DNA of 64,000 nt from Pomphorhynchus laevis (Eukaryota > Acanthocephala > Palaeacanthocephala > Echinorhynchida > Pomphorhynchidae), in contig WNNJ02003822.1 in the NCBI GenBank assembly GCA_012934845.2, positions 1-64,000 on the forward strand, in the 5' to 3' direction. Of the stretch, positions 41,701 through 53,700 are shown piece after piece. A program made the translations under genes and the position numbers. The notes below the pieces were generated by a model. That model did no database searches, had not been told where the DNA came from, and worked only from the letters and a program-made list of their open reading frames with translations. The number at the start of each line of letters is the position of its first letter. Position 1 is the stretch's first letter.

Positions 41701-44700
41701 AAAATAAAATTTTTCATGTACTGATCGAATCATCAAATAGAAGCTTGTTGGTAATAAAAATCCATTTGCTGAGGTAAACGCAAAAGATGAGTAGCTGTGA
41801 ACCTGTGTTTTAAGTGAACATCGCAATTTAAGATTAATGATTAGGGTTGGACTTTACAACTCCTCCATGGCCGGTCCCAAGCTTGTGCTGAACAAGTTGG
41901 AGGGTTGGCGATAGACTTCGTGACAAGCCAGTCGTAAAACAAAAATGTCGCATTAACAGTACGAAATAGTGTCTTAATAAACTTCGCGAATAGGCGACTT
42001 CAGTGGTACGGCCGCGTTCTTCGCGCAAACAAACATCAACCATCAATAAGGCCAATTGGCGTGAAAACAGTAAAAGCGGACTACGTAACGAAGCGGAACA
42101 AACGCTGAAGAAAAGGAAGATAAATATGGTGGACTTTACAATATAGAGACCGATGTCGACGCTTGAATTAGCAACGTAAAACTGATTGTATGTGTTCAAA
42201 ATAGGAAAGAGAAGAAAGCAGATATTACGTGCTGCCTATGTTACTCAAAGATGTGGAAGCAGTTTCCATTCTCAGGTGACTTGAACAATATATTACTTGT
42301 ATAATATTACTGCACAATTCGAGCTTGTATATATCTACATTTTTGTATAAATCAACACAATAATATAAAGAATAAATTTAAACTCTTAAGTGGCAAATTT
42401 TTATGGATGGATAATAAATAATATACTTTGTATTAGAATAAGATACTAGATAGTTTTATCAGAGGAAATACATCATTAGCATGTATTTGGCCCCGCTGCT
42501 ATGTTGGGTAGAGGAGTTAGGGGCCGAAACCTGATAGCATAGCAGTTCCTCCTGATGACCTCTAATTCTTATTCTGATACAACGTCTGTTATTTATTAGT
42601 CAATTCATAAAAATGACGTTTATTTTAAATTTTAATTTTTTTATTTTAACTTGATTTAAATTATAAAAAATCTAAAAACAATTATTGATTTTATTATTTA
42701 ATTATTAAATTTTGATTTAGCATTATTATGTTTTGTTTATTTTATAATTATATTAAATACGTAGACTCAGTCAGCTGATTTAATTTGATATACTACAAAT
42801 GCCGAAAACGAAGTTTTTTTTTCGTTTTACCATTAAATTACCATTTAATTGCTAAAGAAACCCTCAAAATTGATCGAAACCTTGTCTTATCATGATCGCT
42901 TGAGGCGTTTAAATATGAAGACCGTTTTATCAAAGATGCTTATTGTACCAAAAAAAGATCGAAAAACAGCTAAAAAATCAAAATTTTTATTTTACAAAAT
43001 TGATTCAAATTTCAAAGCACAATTTGTTCATCGTCGTTGAACTTTGTGCATTTTTATACCATTTCAGGAAACATCTGTTTTGAGTAAACCTTTTACGATT
43101 TTGCTACAATAAAAATTTTGATTCTCCAGCTGTTTTTTTCAATTGCTTTATACGCGACGAATTAACAGTCTTGCTATCACTTGTCGTGCTGTGAAAATTC
43201 CAACCAGCTATATCAATTATTTCTCTCTTACGAAATAGTCTCCTAGTCTCTCTGACTAGCAGTCATACTACTCAAAGAGTGCACCTGAAGTTGAAAACAC
43301 AAAGTTGTTTGGCAGGTCGAATAGCCAAGGATTGAAATATCCTTAAAAAGAAAAGCTCTCATGGATAGATCAAAAATTAACTTCAAAATAATGTATACCA
43401 GAGCTTACGTTTTTGTTTTGTTATTTCTTTCGGTCTCTTTTTGCTTTCCATTTTTTAATTATCTTTTCATGTAATGCCACCATATGAGTGTTTACTCCAA
43501 GATAGTTTATAAAAATTTACAATTTCTTCATAAGAAAAATACAAAATAAGTACCACAAGATTTTTTTGTCAACGACTGGTCCGGATGTTGGGTTGTAAAG
43601 GCAGTGTACGAACCAAACTACCCCAGACATGATGATCCTGGGAGACAAACCAGAGTTCTCTTTCATATAGACCAAGGCTGTTTACGACAAGTTTCGAGAT
43701 TTGATTTCTCCACCGTTATCAAGGTCTACCTTAGGTATCTTTCCAGAGTCCGGCCTGGAACACCCTCTGAAGGGGATCCCTAGACATCCTCAGAACGTAT
43801 CCTAGCCACCTCAACTGACTTTCGTCGATGTGTAGAAGTGGCGAATTTACTTTGAGTCCATCCCGGATAACCGAATTCCTAACCTTATATCTAAGGCGGG
43901 TCACAATGCGAAAGAACCTCATTTCGGTCGCCTATATCCGAGATCTTATCCGTTCGGTCATAACACAACACTTATGACTATAGGTTAAGATAGAAACAAA
44001 GATTGTGCGGTAAACCGAAAGCTTCGCGCGTAGACTCAAACCCGCTTCACCACGACAGACCTGTACAAGAAAATGTACAACTAAGCAAAGAATTCATTTT
44101 AAAATTTAAATTTCATTTTACGTAAATTTATACTTGAATAATTTGGATAGCCTCTCGCGACATGTTTTTATCGCTGATAACATAGGTATTTTTTTCGTAT
44201 GCTACTTATTTTATATAAGACACATCAACATATCAATGAAAATATTTTTTTAATTTAGCTACAAAAGTTATCATTTAGATATCACTTGCTTTAACTGATT
44301 TTTTAAAGTTAATTTTTTCGAGTTAAATGCATTAACAAAAAAATTTTTCTAAACTGCCAAAAAAATTTACAAGAATTGCCAATTTTAGTTTGTAATAATT
44401 TATTTATCAATAAAAAACCAATTCTAAGCGGTATTGAGAAAGTCAATTAAAATCTCAAATAACCAGTCAATATGAGCAATTTAAAAACATGCATTTAATT
44501 TCTTTCTTTTAATGTGCTAATTTTATGTTTGAAGTGACTAATTGTATTTGTTTGTATGTATTTAATTACTTTGTTAAAATATTGCTGGTGTGAGTCGTTT
44601 AATTCATTTTATCCGAACTTATCGTTTAAATTATAGAATTTAACAGTGAACTAAAAATATGATTTTGCTGAGTTGAGGTTATTTAAAAGTAAATTTTAAT

Positions 44701-47700
44701 CTTGTGGAATAGCTTTTAACAGTCAGTAATGTCAATTATTTAGAACCAGCATACTTTAAAACAATGATGTAGGCGGCGGAACATAATTATGTCATAGTCA
44801 AGGCTTCCAATGCTTTGGTTTTAACCAAAGACCACGGACCTTATGTATTGTCATGGGTTCTTGGTTTTTATTCAGAAAAGCTACTAAATATTTTAATTTT
44901 TCTAAATTAGAGTAAATGAAAAATGAGAATGCATTCAACAGGTTACCGTAACCATCACTTCAATTAGCATTACTGGTTTTATCATATTATGTTAATAATA
45001 TAATGAATATTAATAATGTTAATGTTTAATTTTATCATATTATTGCTCGTTCTATACTCGTTTTATACAAGTAACGTGATGCTAGCATTAGTGTTGAGTC
45101 GGTAACGCCTGGGTCGTACTACGAGTGAATTTAAATTTCGGTTTAAACCATCAATCTTGGCTGAGCAACACGTTCTCAATATTGTTGATGTCTGTCTCCT
45201 CCAAACATAATGCAAACGCTTTTATAATTATTAAGTGATAAAGACCAAATACAATTGGAAATTCCAACCAAACAAAAGGCGAAATGCATGACTTTCAATA
45301 AAAGCTATTCAAAAAAGCAAATTTGAAACATTGGCTTCACAAGATTCGTAAAACAAAGACCTCAGCTTCTGATAGATGCTGCAATGTCAAGCTCTGTCTA
45401 GCAATCATACAAGCTCTGTTAAGCATATTAAATATATTTAAACTATTAAGTCTAGTATATTTAACTTAGCTCATAAAAACAAGTAAATCGTCAAAAGCAA
45501 ACGATCAAACTGCAATAATTGACAACTTACATGCTGAGAATAATATTCCAGTCAGGTACATCAATTCCTTCCGAATAGTAAAATTTCTTTCCCTGATGTA
45601 AGATTGCTGACGCTTTGTCAATTTAAAGAACCAAAACTTCATATGTTATTCAGAACTGTTTAGATTTCGAGAAAGAGCCTTGATAGCAGACATATGCAAG
45701 TTTCAAACATTTTCTACAATTATTGACGAAAGCAAGGCGTTTCTGTCACTCAAGTAGTAGCAGTTGTTGGCAGGTACTTCGACATCAATAACGAAAATGT
45801 TGTTATGTACTATTAGACTGTGTAGTGGTAGAATAAGGTACTGATCTTGGTTAGTACTATTTCATGAAGCAGTTGTAGGCAGAAAAATATCCACCTCAAA
45901 AATATCATAGGATTTGGAAGTGATAAAATCGGGTAAAAGAGTCCAAAACCAAATTTAAAAATTATCGAAGAATTAACTTATCAGTTTTAATCATGGTGGA
46001 TATTTGATATTCGATTGCTTTATGTGGCACACACTCATTAAAAGATCATCAAAACTTTCCTAAAATTGATCTCATCAAAACTTTCCTAAAATTACGAACC
46101 AGCAAAATACAAAGAGATTTTCCCTTATATAAAAAAATTACTACTAACCAACTCATTAAAAGTCATTTCTTATGGTCCCACTAGAACGTTCGGTTATGGT
46201 AGCTAGAAAAATTGACTTTTTCCAAAAGGTTAAAAGTATTAAATTGTGAATCCGAATCACAGGAATTCGGATTACATTATTTATTTATAATGATGACATC
46301 TAACTATTGGAATCGATTGAGTCTATTCATTAAAGATGCTGAATTAACAAAAGGAAACTAGCAGAAATTAATCCAAATGTAAATTATCACAAAGATGTAG
46401 CTACGAGTCCTGCATCGCCGTGCGAAACAAATAACCCTTTATCTGTGGTAAGAAATTTAAAAATTACTGTTTGAGATTTCTGGTTGAATTAAGTTGTGAT
46501 TAGATAAGAAAATAGTTGAAAATAGTTGTTCTACTTGAAATACAAAAAAATGCTCATATTTCTCCACCGTCTATTATTCCATTGGCCGTTCATTTTCCTC
46601 AACTCGTCAAAAAATAAAGGTTAAAGAGTTCGTTTATTGATAATGCAACGATCGTTTGGTAGCTGAAAAAATCTTTATCTGGCAAAGCATCATTACCCAA
46701 TATTAAATTAAGCTAAACAAGTCAAATGTGGCCTTCAAAATACATAATTCGGTATCTTATCGGATTTAATGGCAAATCTAAATGTTATACCGCACTCATT
46801 ATCAAAACCGAACAATCAGATGCTTTAAAAGCGATAAAGTAAAAAGTATATTATCGCTAAGCATTTGACAAACAAGATACTTGCATGAAATGAAAATTAC
46901 TCAAACAAAATATACGAACAACAAAGTCTTGCAACGTAAAGTTGCCTGTCAGCCAACTTTACGAAGTAAGGCTGAAAATACTAGATAATTATAAGCATTG
47001 AACATAGCGATGGACGAATATTAAGCTGCAGTATGAGAAAACAGTAGGCAACATTAGAAAATATTATTTTTAATATTTATAGAAAAATATTTTTAATTGT
47101 GGAAAAAAAGTATTTTTAATTATAAAAGCGAATTTTTCATAATTCAAATGATCAACCTTTGAATTTCTTTATAATCTTATTGGAACAAGGGTATAATATC
47201 ACCTAATATAAATATTTAATTTAAAATACTTAAATGAAAAATAGTTAAATAAATGTGTGCTTATATAACTATCGTTTTAATTCCAGCAAAACATATTTTG
47301 TTTTGAGACATTATTATAAAACATAAAAATAATAAAATAATTATCATTTAGATCCTAAAAGTATTTACATTACATTAAGTATTCGTCATTTAAATCACGC
47401 ATTAATCATTTACATGATCATTTTTAGGTGTTTCTAATACAAAAAAGTAATTTTTGTACAAATATGGCAACTAAGGTTTGTCATTTGGGAGACCAAAATG
47501 TAACAAGGTATTCAACTTAGTATGTGAGAGGATGTAAATCGTATAAGGTTTCTCACAAAAAACTAGTCTCTGCGTAGAAACTTTGTAATACAGCTGCAAA
47601 AATCATGAAATTCAATTAAATAAAATTATATTGTATTTTCATTACGAATGTATTTTCAACATAAATTCGCATTAGTACGACTAGAGTATGCACTAGCACA

Positions 47701-50700
47701 CTTTAATGTTTAGAAAAGGCGTTACAATACATATCCTTGTGTATCCTACATTTCAAAAGCAGAAACAAAAAAAGTAACTTAAATAGATGAAATTTCGATT
47801 AGCAATGTCGATAATTCAAAAGTTTTAACTAAATTTTAATAATTTTAAACGAACACGTTTTTAGGAGGCACTAAAATTTTGGAAAACATATGCAAATCAG
47901 TACATCATTAACACACCGAACAAAACGACGAGTTTCTATCTATAAGTCTATGATCATTAGAAGGCTTCCAATCTGCACCAGTTGCAGCTCTATATTTTGA
48001 TTTCAGAGCAGACAACAAAGCGATTTCACATTGAACAGGATCCTAAACATATTGGTAAAAGATAAGCAAGAGAGAAAATTGTTACCTCATCAAAAGATTC
48101 AGTAGTCAAGACATCAACGATTTTGAATTGCAAAGAGATTGCAGAATTCAATAGTTCAAAACACTAGAAGGAAATCAACATATAAAAACTAAAATTGAAC
48201 AACGAACAAACAGGCTGATTCGACTGATCGATACTAATAGTAGGAAACCACTCGTTTTTAGATAAGGTACGATATCGACGCTTCAGATTCGAAAGCTTCT
48301 CACACTCTAATTTAATCTGTTCCTAAATATATGTTTGAACGGATAAACAAACTAATAAACATACCTTTTCAGCTTGATTTGATATACATTGCTGCACAAT
48401 AAATAATTGAGAGGAAATTGCTAGACTTAAAGTATCAACAGTTTCAAATACCTAAATGATATAAGTAAAAAATGTAATTATTAACAAAAAATAAATATTG
48501 ATTGCTAGTACAAACTTTGTCCGCTTCAGGTTTAGTAGGCGTCCAGTCTTTACCAATCAGAGTTCGATATTGACGTTTCAAATCAAGCAGTTTTTCAACC
48601 TCTGATTTTATTTGTTCCTTAAAAATAACAACTTGGCATTAATATATCAAACTCTAGTTTTACTTTTGGTGCCTTGCTCGACTTTAAATCTCTAACGGTA
48701 TTGCCTTGAAAAACAATTTGATCATTTAGCGAGTCAGCAGTAAGTGGCGGCTACGAACACAAAAAAATAGAAACAATAATAACCAGTAAAATACCTCTTG
48801 ATTGCTAGAAGAAACTTTGTCCGCTTGACGTTTAGTAGGCGTCCAGTCTTTACCAGTCAGAGTTCGAAATTGACTTTTCAAATCAAGCAGTTTTTCAACC
48901 TCCGACTTTATATGTTCCTTAAAATTTATAACTTGGCATTAATATATCAAACTCTAATGTTACTTTTGGTGCCTTGCTCGACTTTAAATCTCTTACGGTA
49001 TTGCCTTGAAGAACAATTTGATCATTTAGCGAGTCGGCAGTAAGTGGCGGCTACGAATACAAATAAATTGAAACAATAATAACCAGAAAAATACCTCTTG
49101 ATTGCTAGAAGAAACTTTGTCCGATTCCGGTTTTGTAGGTGTCCAGTCTTTACCAGTCAGAGTTCGATACTGACTTTTAAAATCAAGCAGTTTTTCAACC
49201 TCTGATTTTATTTGTTCCTAAAAAATAATAACTTGGTGTTAATATATCAAACTCTAGTTTTACTTTTGGTGCCTTGCTTGACTTTAAATCTCTAACGGTA
49301 TTGCCTTGAAGAACAATTTGATCATTTAGCGAGTCAGCAGTAAGTGGCGGCTACGAATACAAATAAATTGAAACAATAACAACCAGTAAAATACCTCTTG
49401 ATTGCTAGAAGAAACTTTGTCCGATTCCGGTTTTGTAGGTGTCCAGTCTTTACCAGTCAGAGTTCGATATTGACTTTTCAAATCAAGCAGTTTTTCAACC
49501 TCCGACTTTATATGTTCCTTAAAATTTATAACTTGGCATTAATATATCAAACTCTAATGTTACTTTTGGTGCCTTGCTCGACTTTAAATCTCTTACGGTA
49601 TTGCCTTGAAGAACAATTTGATCATTTAGCGAGTCGGCAGTAAGTGGCGGCTACGAATACAAATAAATTGAAACAATAATAACCAGAAAAATACCTCTTG
49701 ATTGCTAGAAGAAACTTTGTCCGATTCCGGTTTTGTAGGTGTCCAGTCTTTACCAGTCAGAGTTCGATACTGACTTTTAAAATCAAGCAGTTTTTCAACC
49801 TCTGATTTTATTTGTTCCTAAAAAATAATAACTTGGTGTTAATATATCAAACTCTAGTTTTACTTTTGGTGCCTTGCTTGACTTTAAATCTCTAACGGTA
49901 TTGCCTTGAAGAACAATTTGATCATTTAGCGAGTCAGCAGTAAGTGGCGGCTACGAATTCAAATAAATTGAAGCAATAATAACCAGTAAAATACCTCTTG
50001 ATTGCTAGAAGAAACTTTGTCCGCTTTAGGTTTAATAGGCATCCAGTCTTTACCAGTCAGAGTTCGATATTGACTTTTCAAATCAAGCAGTTTTTCAACC
50101 TCCGACTTTATTTGTTCCTAAAAAAAATATTGGCATTAATATATCAAACCCTGGTGTTACTTTTGGGGCCTTGCTCGACTTTAAATTTCTAACGGTATTG
50201 CCTTGAAGAACAATTTGGTCATTTAGCGAGTCAGTAGTAAGTGGCGGCTACGAATACAAATAAATAGAAACAATAATAACCAGTAAAATACCTCTTGATT
50301 GCTAGAAGAAACTTTGTCCGATTCCGGTTTTGTAGGTGTCCAGTCTTTACCAGTCAGAGTTCGATATTGACTTTTCAAATCAAGCAGTTTTTCAACCTCC
50401 GACTTTATTTGTTCCTTAAAATTAATATATTGGTATTAATATATCAAATTCTAGTGTTACTTTTGGTGCCTTGTTCGACTTTAAATCTCTAACGGTATTG
50501 CCTTGAAGAACAATTTGATCATTTAGCGAGTCAGCAGTTAGTGGCGTCTACGAATACAAATAAATTGTAACAATAATAACCAGTAAAATACCTCTTGATT
50601 GCTAGAAGAAACTTTGTCCGCTTGAGGTTTTGTAGGCGTCCAGTCTTTACCAGTCAGAGTTCGATACTGACTTTTCAAATCAAGCAGTTTTTCAACCTCC

Positions 50701-53700
50701 GACTTTATTTGTTCCTTAAAATTAATATATTGGCATTAATATATCAAATTCTAGTGTTACTTTTGGTGCCTTGCTCGACTTTAAATCTCTTACGGTATTG
50801 CCTTGAAAAACAATTTGATCATTTAGCGAGTCAGCAGTAAGTGGCGGCTACGAATACAAATAAATAGAAACAATAATAACCAGTAAATTACCTTTTGATT
50901 GATGGAAGAAACTTTGTCCGATTTCGGTTTAGTAGGCGTCCAGTCTTTACCAGTCAAGATTCGATACTGACTTTTCAAATCAAGCAGTTTTTCAACCTCC
51001 GACTTTATTTGTTCCTTAAAAATTAATATATTGGCATTAATATATCAAACTCTAGTTTTACTTTTGGTGCCTTGCTTGACTTTAAATCTCTAACGGTATT
51101 GCCTTGAAGAACAATTTGATCATTTAGCGAGTCAGCAGTAAGTGGCGGCTACGAATACAAATAAATTGAAACAATAACAACCAGTAAAATACCTCTTGAT
51201 TGCTAGAAGAAACTTTGTCCGATTCCGGTTTTGTAGGTGTCCAGTTTTTACCGGTCAGAGTTCGATACTGACTTTTCAAATCAAGCAGTTTTTCAACCTC
51301 CGACTTTATTTGTTCCTAAAAATTAATATATTGGCATTAATATATCAAACTCTAGTGTTACTTTTGGTGCCTTGCTCGACTTTAAATCTCTAACGGTATT
51401 GCCTTGAAGAACAATTTGATCATTTAGCGAGTCAGCAGTAAGTGGCGACTATGAATACAAGTAAATAGAAACAATAACAACCAGTAAAATACCTCTTGAT
51501 TGCTAGAAGAAACTTTGTCCGATTCCGGTTTTGTAGGTGTCCAGTCTTTACCAGTCAAGATTCGATATTGACTTTTCAAATCAAGCAGTTTTTCAACCTC
51601 CGACTTTATTTGTTCCTTAAAATTAATATATTGGCATTAATATATCAAACTCTAGTGTTACTTTTGGTGCCTTGCTCGACTTTAAATCTCTTACGGTATT
51701 GCCTTGAAGAACAATTTGATCATTTAGCAAGTCAGCAGTAAGTGGCGGCTACGAATACAAATAAGTAGAAACAATAATAACCAGTAAAATACCTCTTGAT
51801 TGCTAAAAGAAACCTAATTATTTTATATAAGTTAAAAGAGTTCTACTTCTTTAATATGAAATATTGAAACTCAATTGTATCAGCAATTACGAAACTTTAT
51901 CGATATCATCTGTTTTGACGAATTAAATGAACATTTATTTGTTATGCGCAAATAAAAAAATACTGTTCATAAACGTGTTTATACGATATATAATATAAAG
52001 AATTAGGAAAAATAAACATTAAAATATAAGTGTGAACATGCAGATATGAATTTCGGATGGTCAATGCTAGATAAGAATATGTTCAAAGACTATTTTTTAT
52101 ATTAAATATTTTTATTATTTATTATTATAAATAATGTATAATAATGTAAACAATTATTATGTAATATTAAAAAAAAGTTTATTTTATGTTTTTTCGTGCC
52201 TTTAAATATTAGCTTTTTAGCTGATTAAATCAATTCAAATAAGCAATTTAGGTTGATTTTTGTTCTTTCTTTAAAAAATCTTTCCTTTATATTTTAGTTA
52301 TCATTTTACGAAATATACAGCAAATTAGAATACAGCAAATTATTTAATACAGCAAATTAAAATACAGCAAATTAGTATGAAATAAAGTCAAATTATTTAA
52401 TAAACTAATTTAAAAATATTTTAAATAATTAGGTAATATTTGATAAAATTAACAATTTATACTAAGATTCTGGAGTTATGCCATTAATTTAGAAGTCATT
52501 TATGTAAATAATTTGAGTCAGCAGATTATATTTTATCGTGATTAAAATCTATCAAGAATATCTCTTAAAATTATACATTTACAAAAGTTTGCTAAGATAT
52601 GAATAAAACATTTTAAAATTTGTGCACTTATAGTTTTTAATTTTGTTGCAAAGATTAAAAAGAAAAATACGGTTGTATAAGGTCTTAATAATAATGATAT
52701 TTTTAAAAGTTTAAATATTTTTATTAATAATAAATTGTTATTACTAATACTACAGTTCAAAGGTTACACGCAAATAGGCCTGTACATTATAATTAAAATT
52801 ATTGAAATAACAATGATTGGTGGTCAACACTTTGAGGTCACGCATTCGATGCTTTCCAATTTGGTGAAATTCCGACAGTTCGTCATAATGCCAATCGTGA
52901 TATTCTTGCAAACGAACTGACTCACGTATGTAGCAGTCTATCGATTGAGCCGAGTCTCTAGTTAATCCCAGATGAATTGATTTTTGATGTTGATACCATA
53001 ACTACAGATGTATGCGCGCCTTTGGATATTGGGTGTAACAGTCTCTTGTGCGATAGAACGGAGCGGTCCTTACTAGACGTATGCATATTTAGTCACCTTG
53101 CTCCGTCATATACGTCAGGACCAATTGAAAGTCATTTCCGCTATCATAACATCGGAAAATTACCAAATACGGCGAATGAGTTATGAGGCTTGAGAAGTCG
53201 TATTTCATCCCTGTGGTTTTTGCTGCGAATGGTGGTATGGGTCCGTCCGCGTTCTTCCTTCTGAAAATAATTGCAATGCTAATTTCTCGACGCTATAACT
53301 TCACTTACAGCGAAAACATCCGTTCAATTCGGACAAAGGTTGGAATCGCCCTCGCCAAAATGTCCTCTGCCTGCATTAGGGAAGATCAATCGACGAGAGG
53401 TCATCCAGTTAGTTATTGGAGTGATTAAGAAGATTCTGAAGTATACGTTTTGTTTTGTTGAGATAGTGCCCATTATTTATTTAATAACCCGAAATACTTT
53501 TTAATGAAGGCCCATTTTATTTGGTCGATGCATCGCAAATTTACAATGGTCAATACTCTCCAAAAGGCATCAATTATATTCTCTGCGAATTGAACTCTTT
53601 GGGCACTATTATTTTTTTGACACATATCGTGTTTCATTGTCGTCTATATTTGTTTATAACCCATAGTGGAAAAACTTGATAGTTGTGCCAAAACTGACGC

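Larger units (their letters stand above)
47917..51748 (-). repeat. EPRS1: WHEP-domain exon array of EPRS: 11 near-identical 300-bp units plus 2 divergent units
   Basis: A tandem array on the minus strand. Each ~300-bp unit contains exon A (87 bp, helix 1, typically [20 protein letters not shown]), a mini-intron of about 45 bp, exon B (123 bp, helix 2 and tail, typically [20 protein letters not shown]) and another mini-intron of about 44 bp. The sequences match the WHEP helix-turn-helix consensus, as in human VAAQGEVVRKLKAEKSPK and LLSLKAQYKEKTG. All exons are phase 0 at both ends. Human EPRS has 3 such domains and Drosophila 6; this array predicts 13. WHEP domains bind RNA or protein partners in other species. 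Confidence 0.95.

Noticed and set aside
41834-42199. 121-residue minus-strand open frame as a gene
   Set aside because: No recognisable domain, GC-richer block shared with another repeat at 32722; more likely an antisense frame of a retroelement remnant.
3205-42785. CTGATGA and GAAAC boxes in the dispersed hairpin repeat read as another hammerhead
   Set aside because: The boxes are present, but no arrangement of stems I and III consistent with a hammerhead could be drawn; the conserved hairpin CTGCTATGTC/GACATAGCAG explains the structure better.
42849-43040. Basic 63-residue open frame ([11 protein letters not shown])
   Set aside because: Lysine richness follows from A-rich DNA; no family match or neighbouring exon.
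48798-51741. Repeated plus-strand open frames beginning MIARRNFV at 300-bp spacing
   Set aside because: They are antisense shadows of the WHEP exons and their mini-introns on the minus strand; the minus strand has the conserved protein and correct splice sites.
48500-51810. Regular 300-bp array considered as satellite DNA or CRISPR-like array
   Set aside because: Units carry conserved WHEP codons with splice signals, there are no unique spacers, and the context is a eukaryotic gene.
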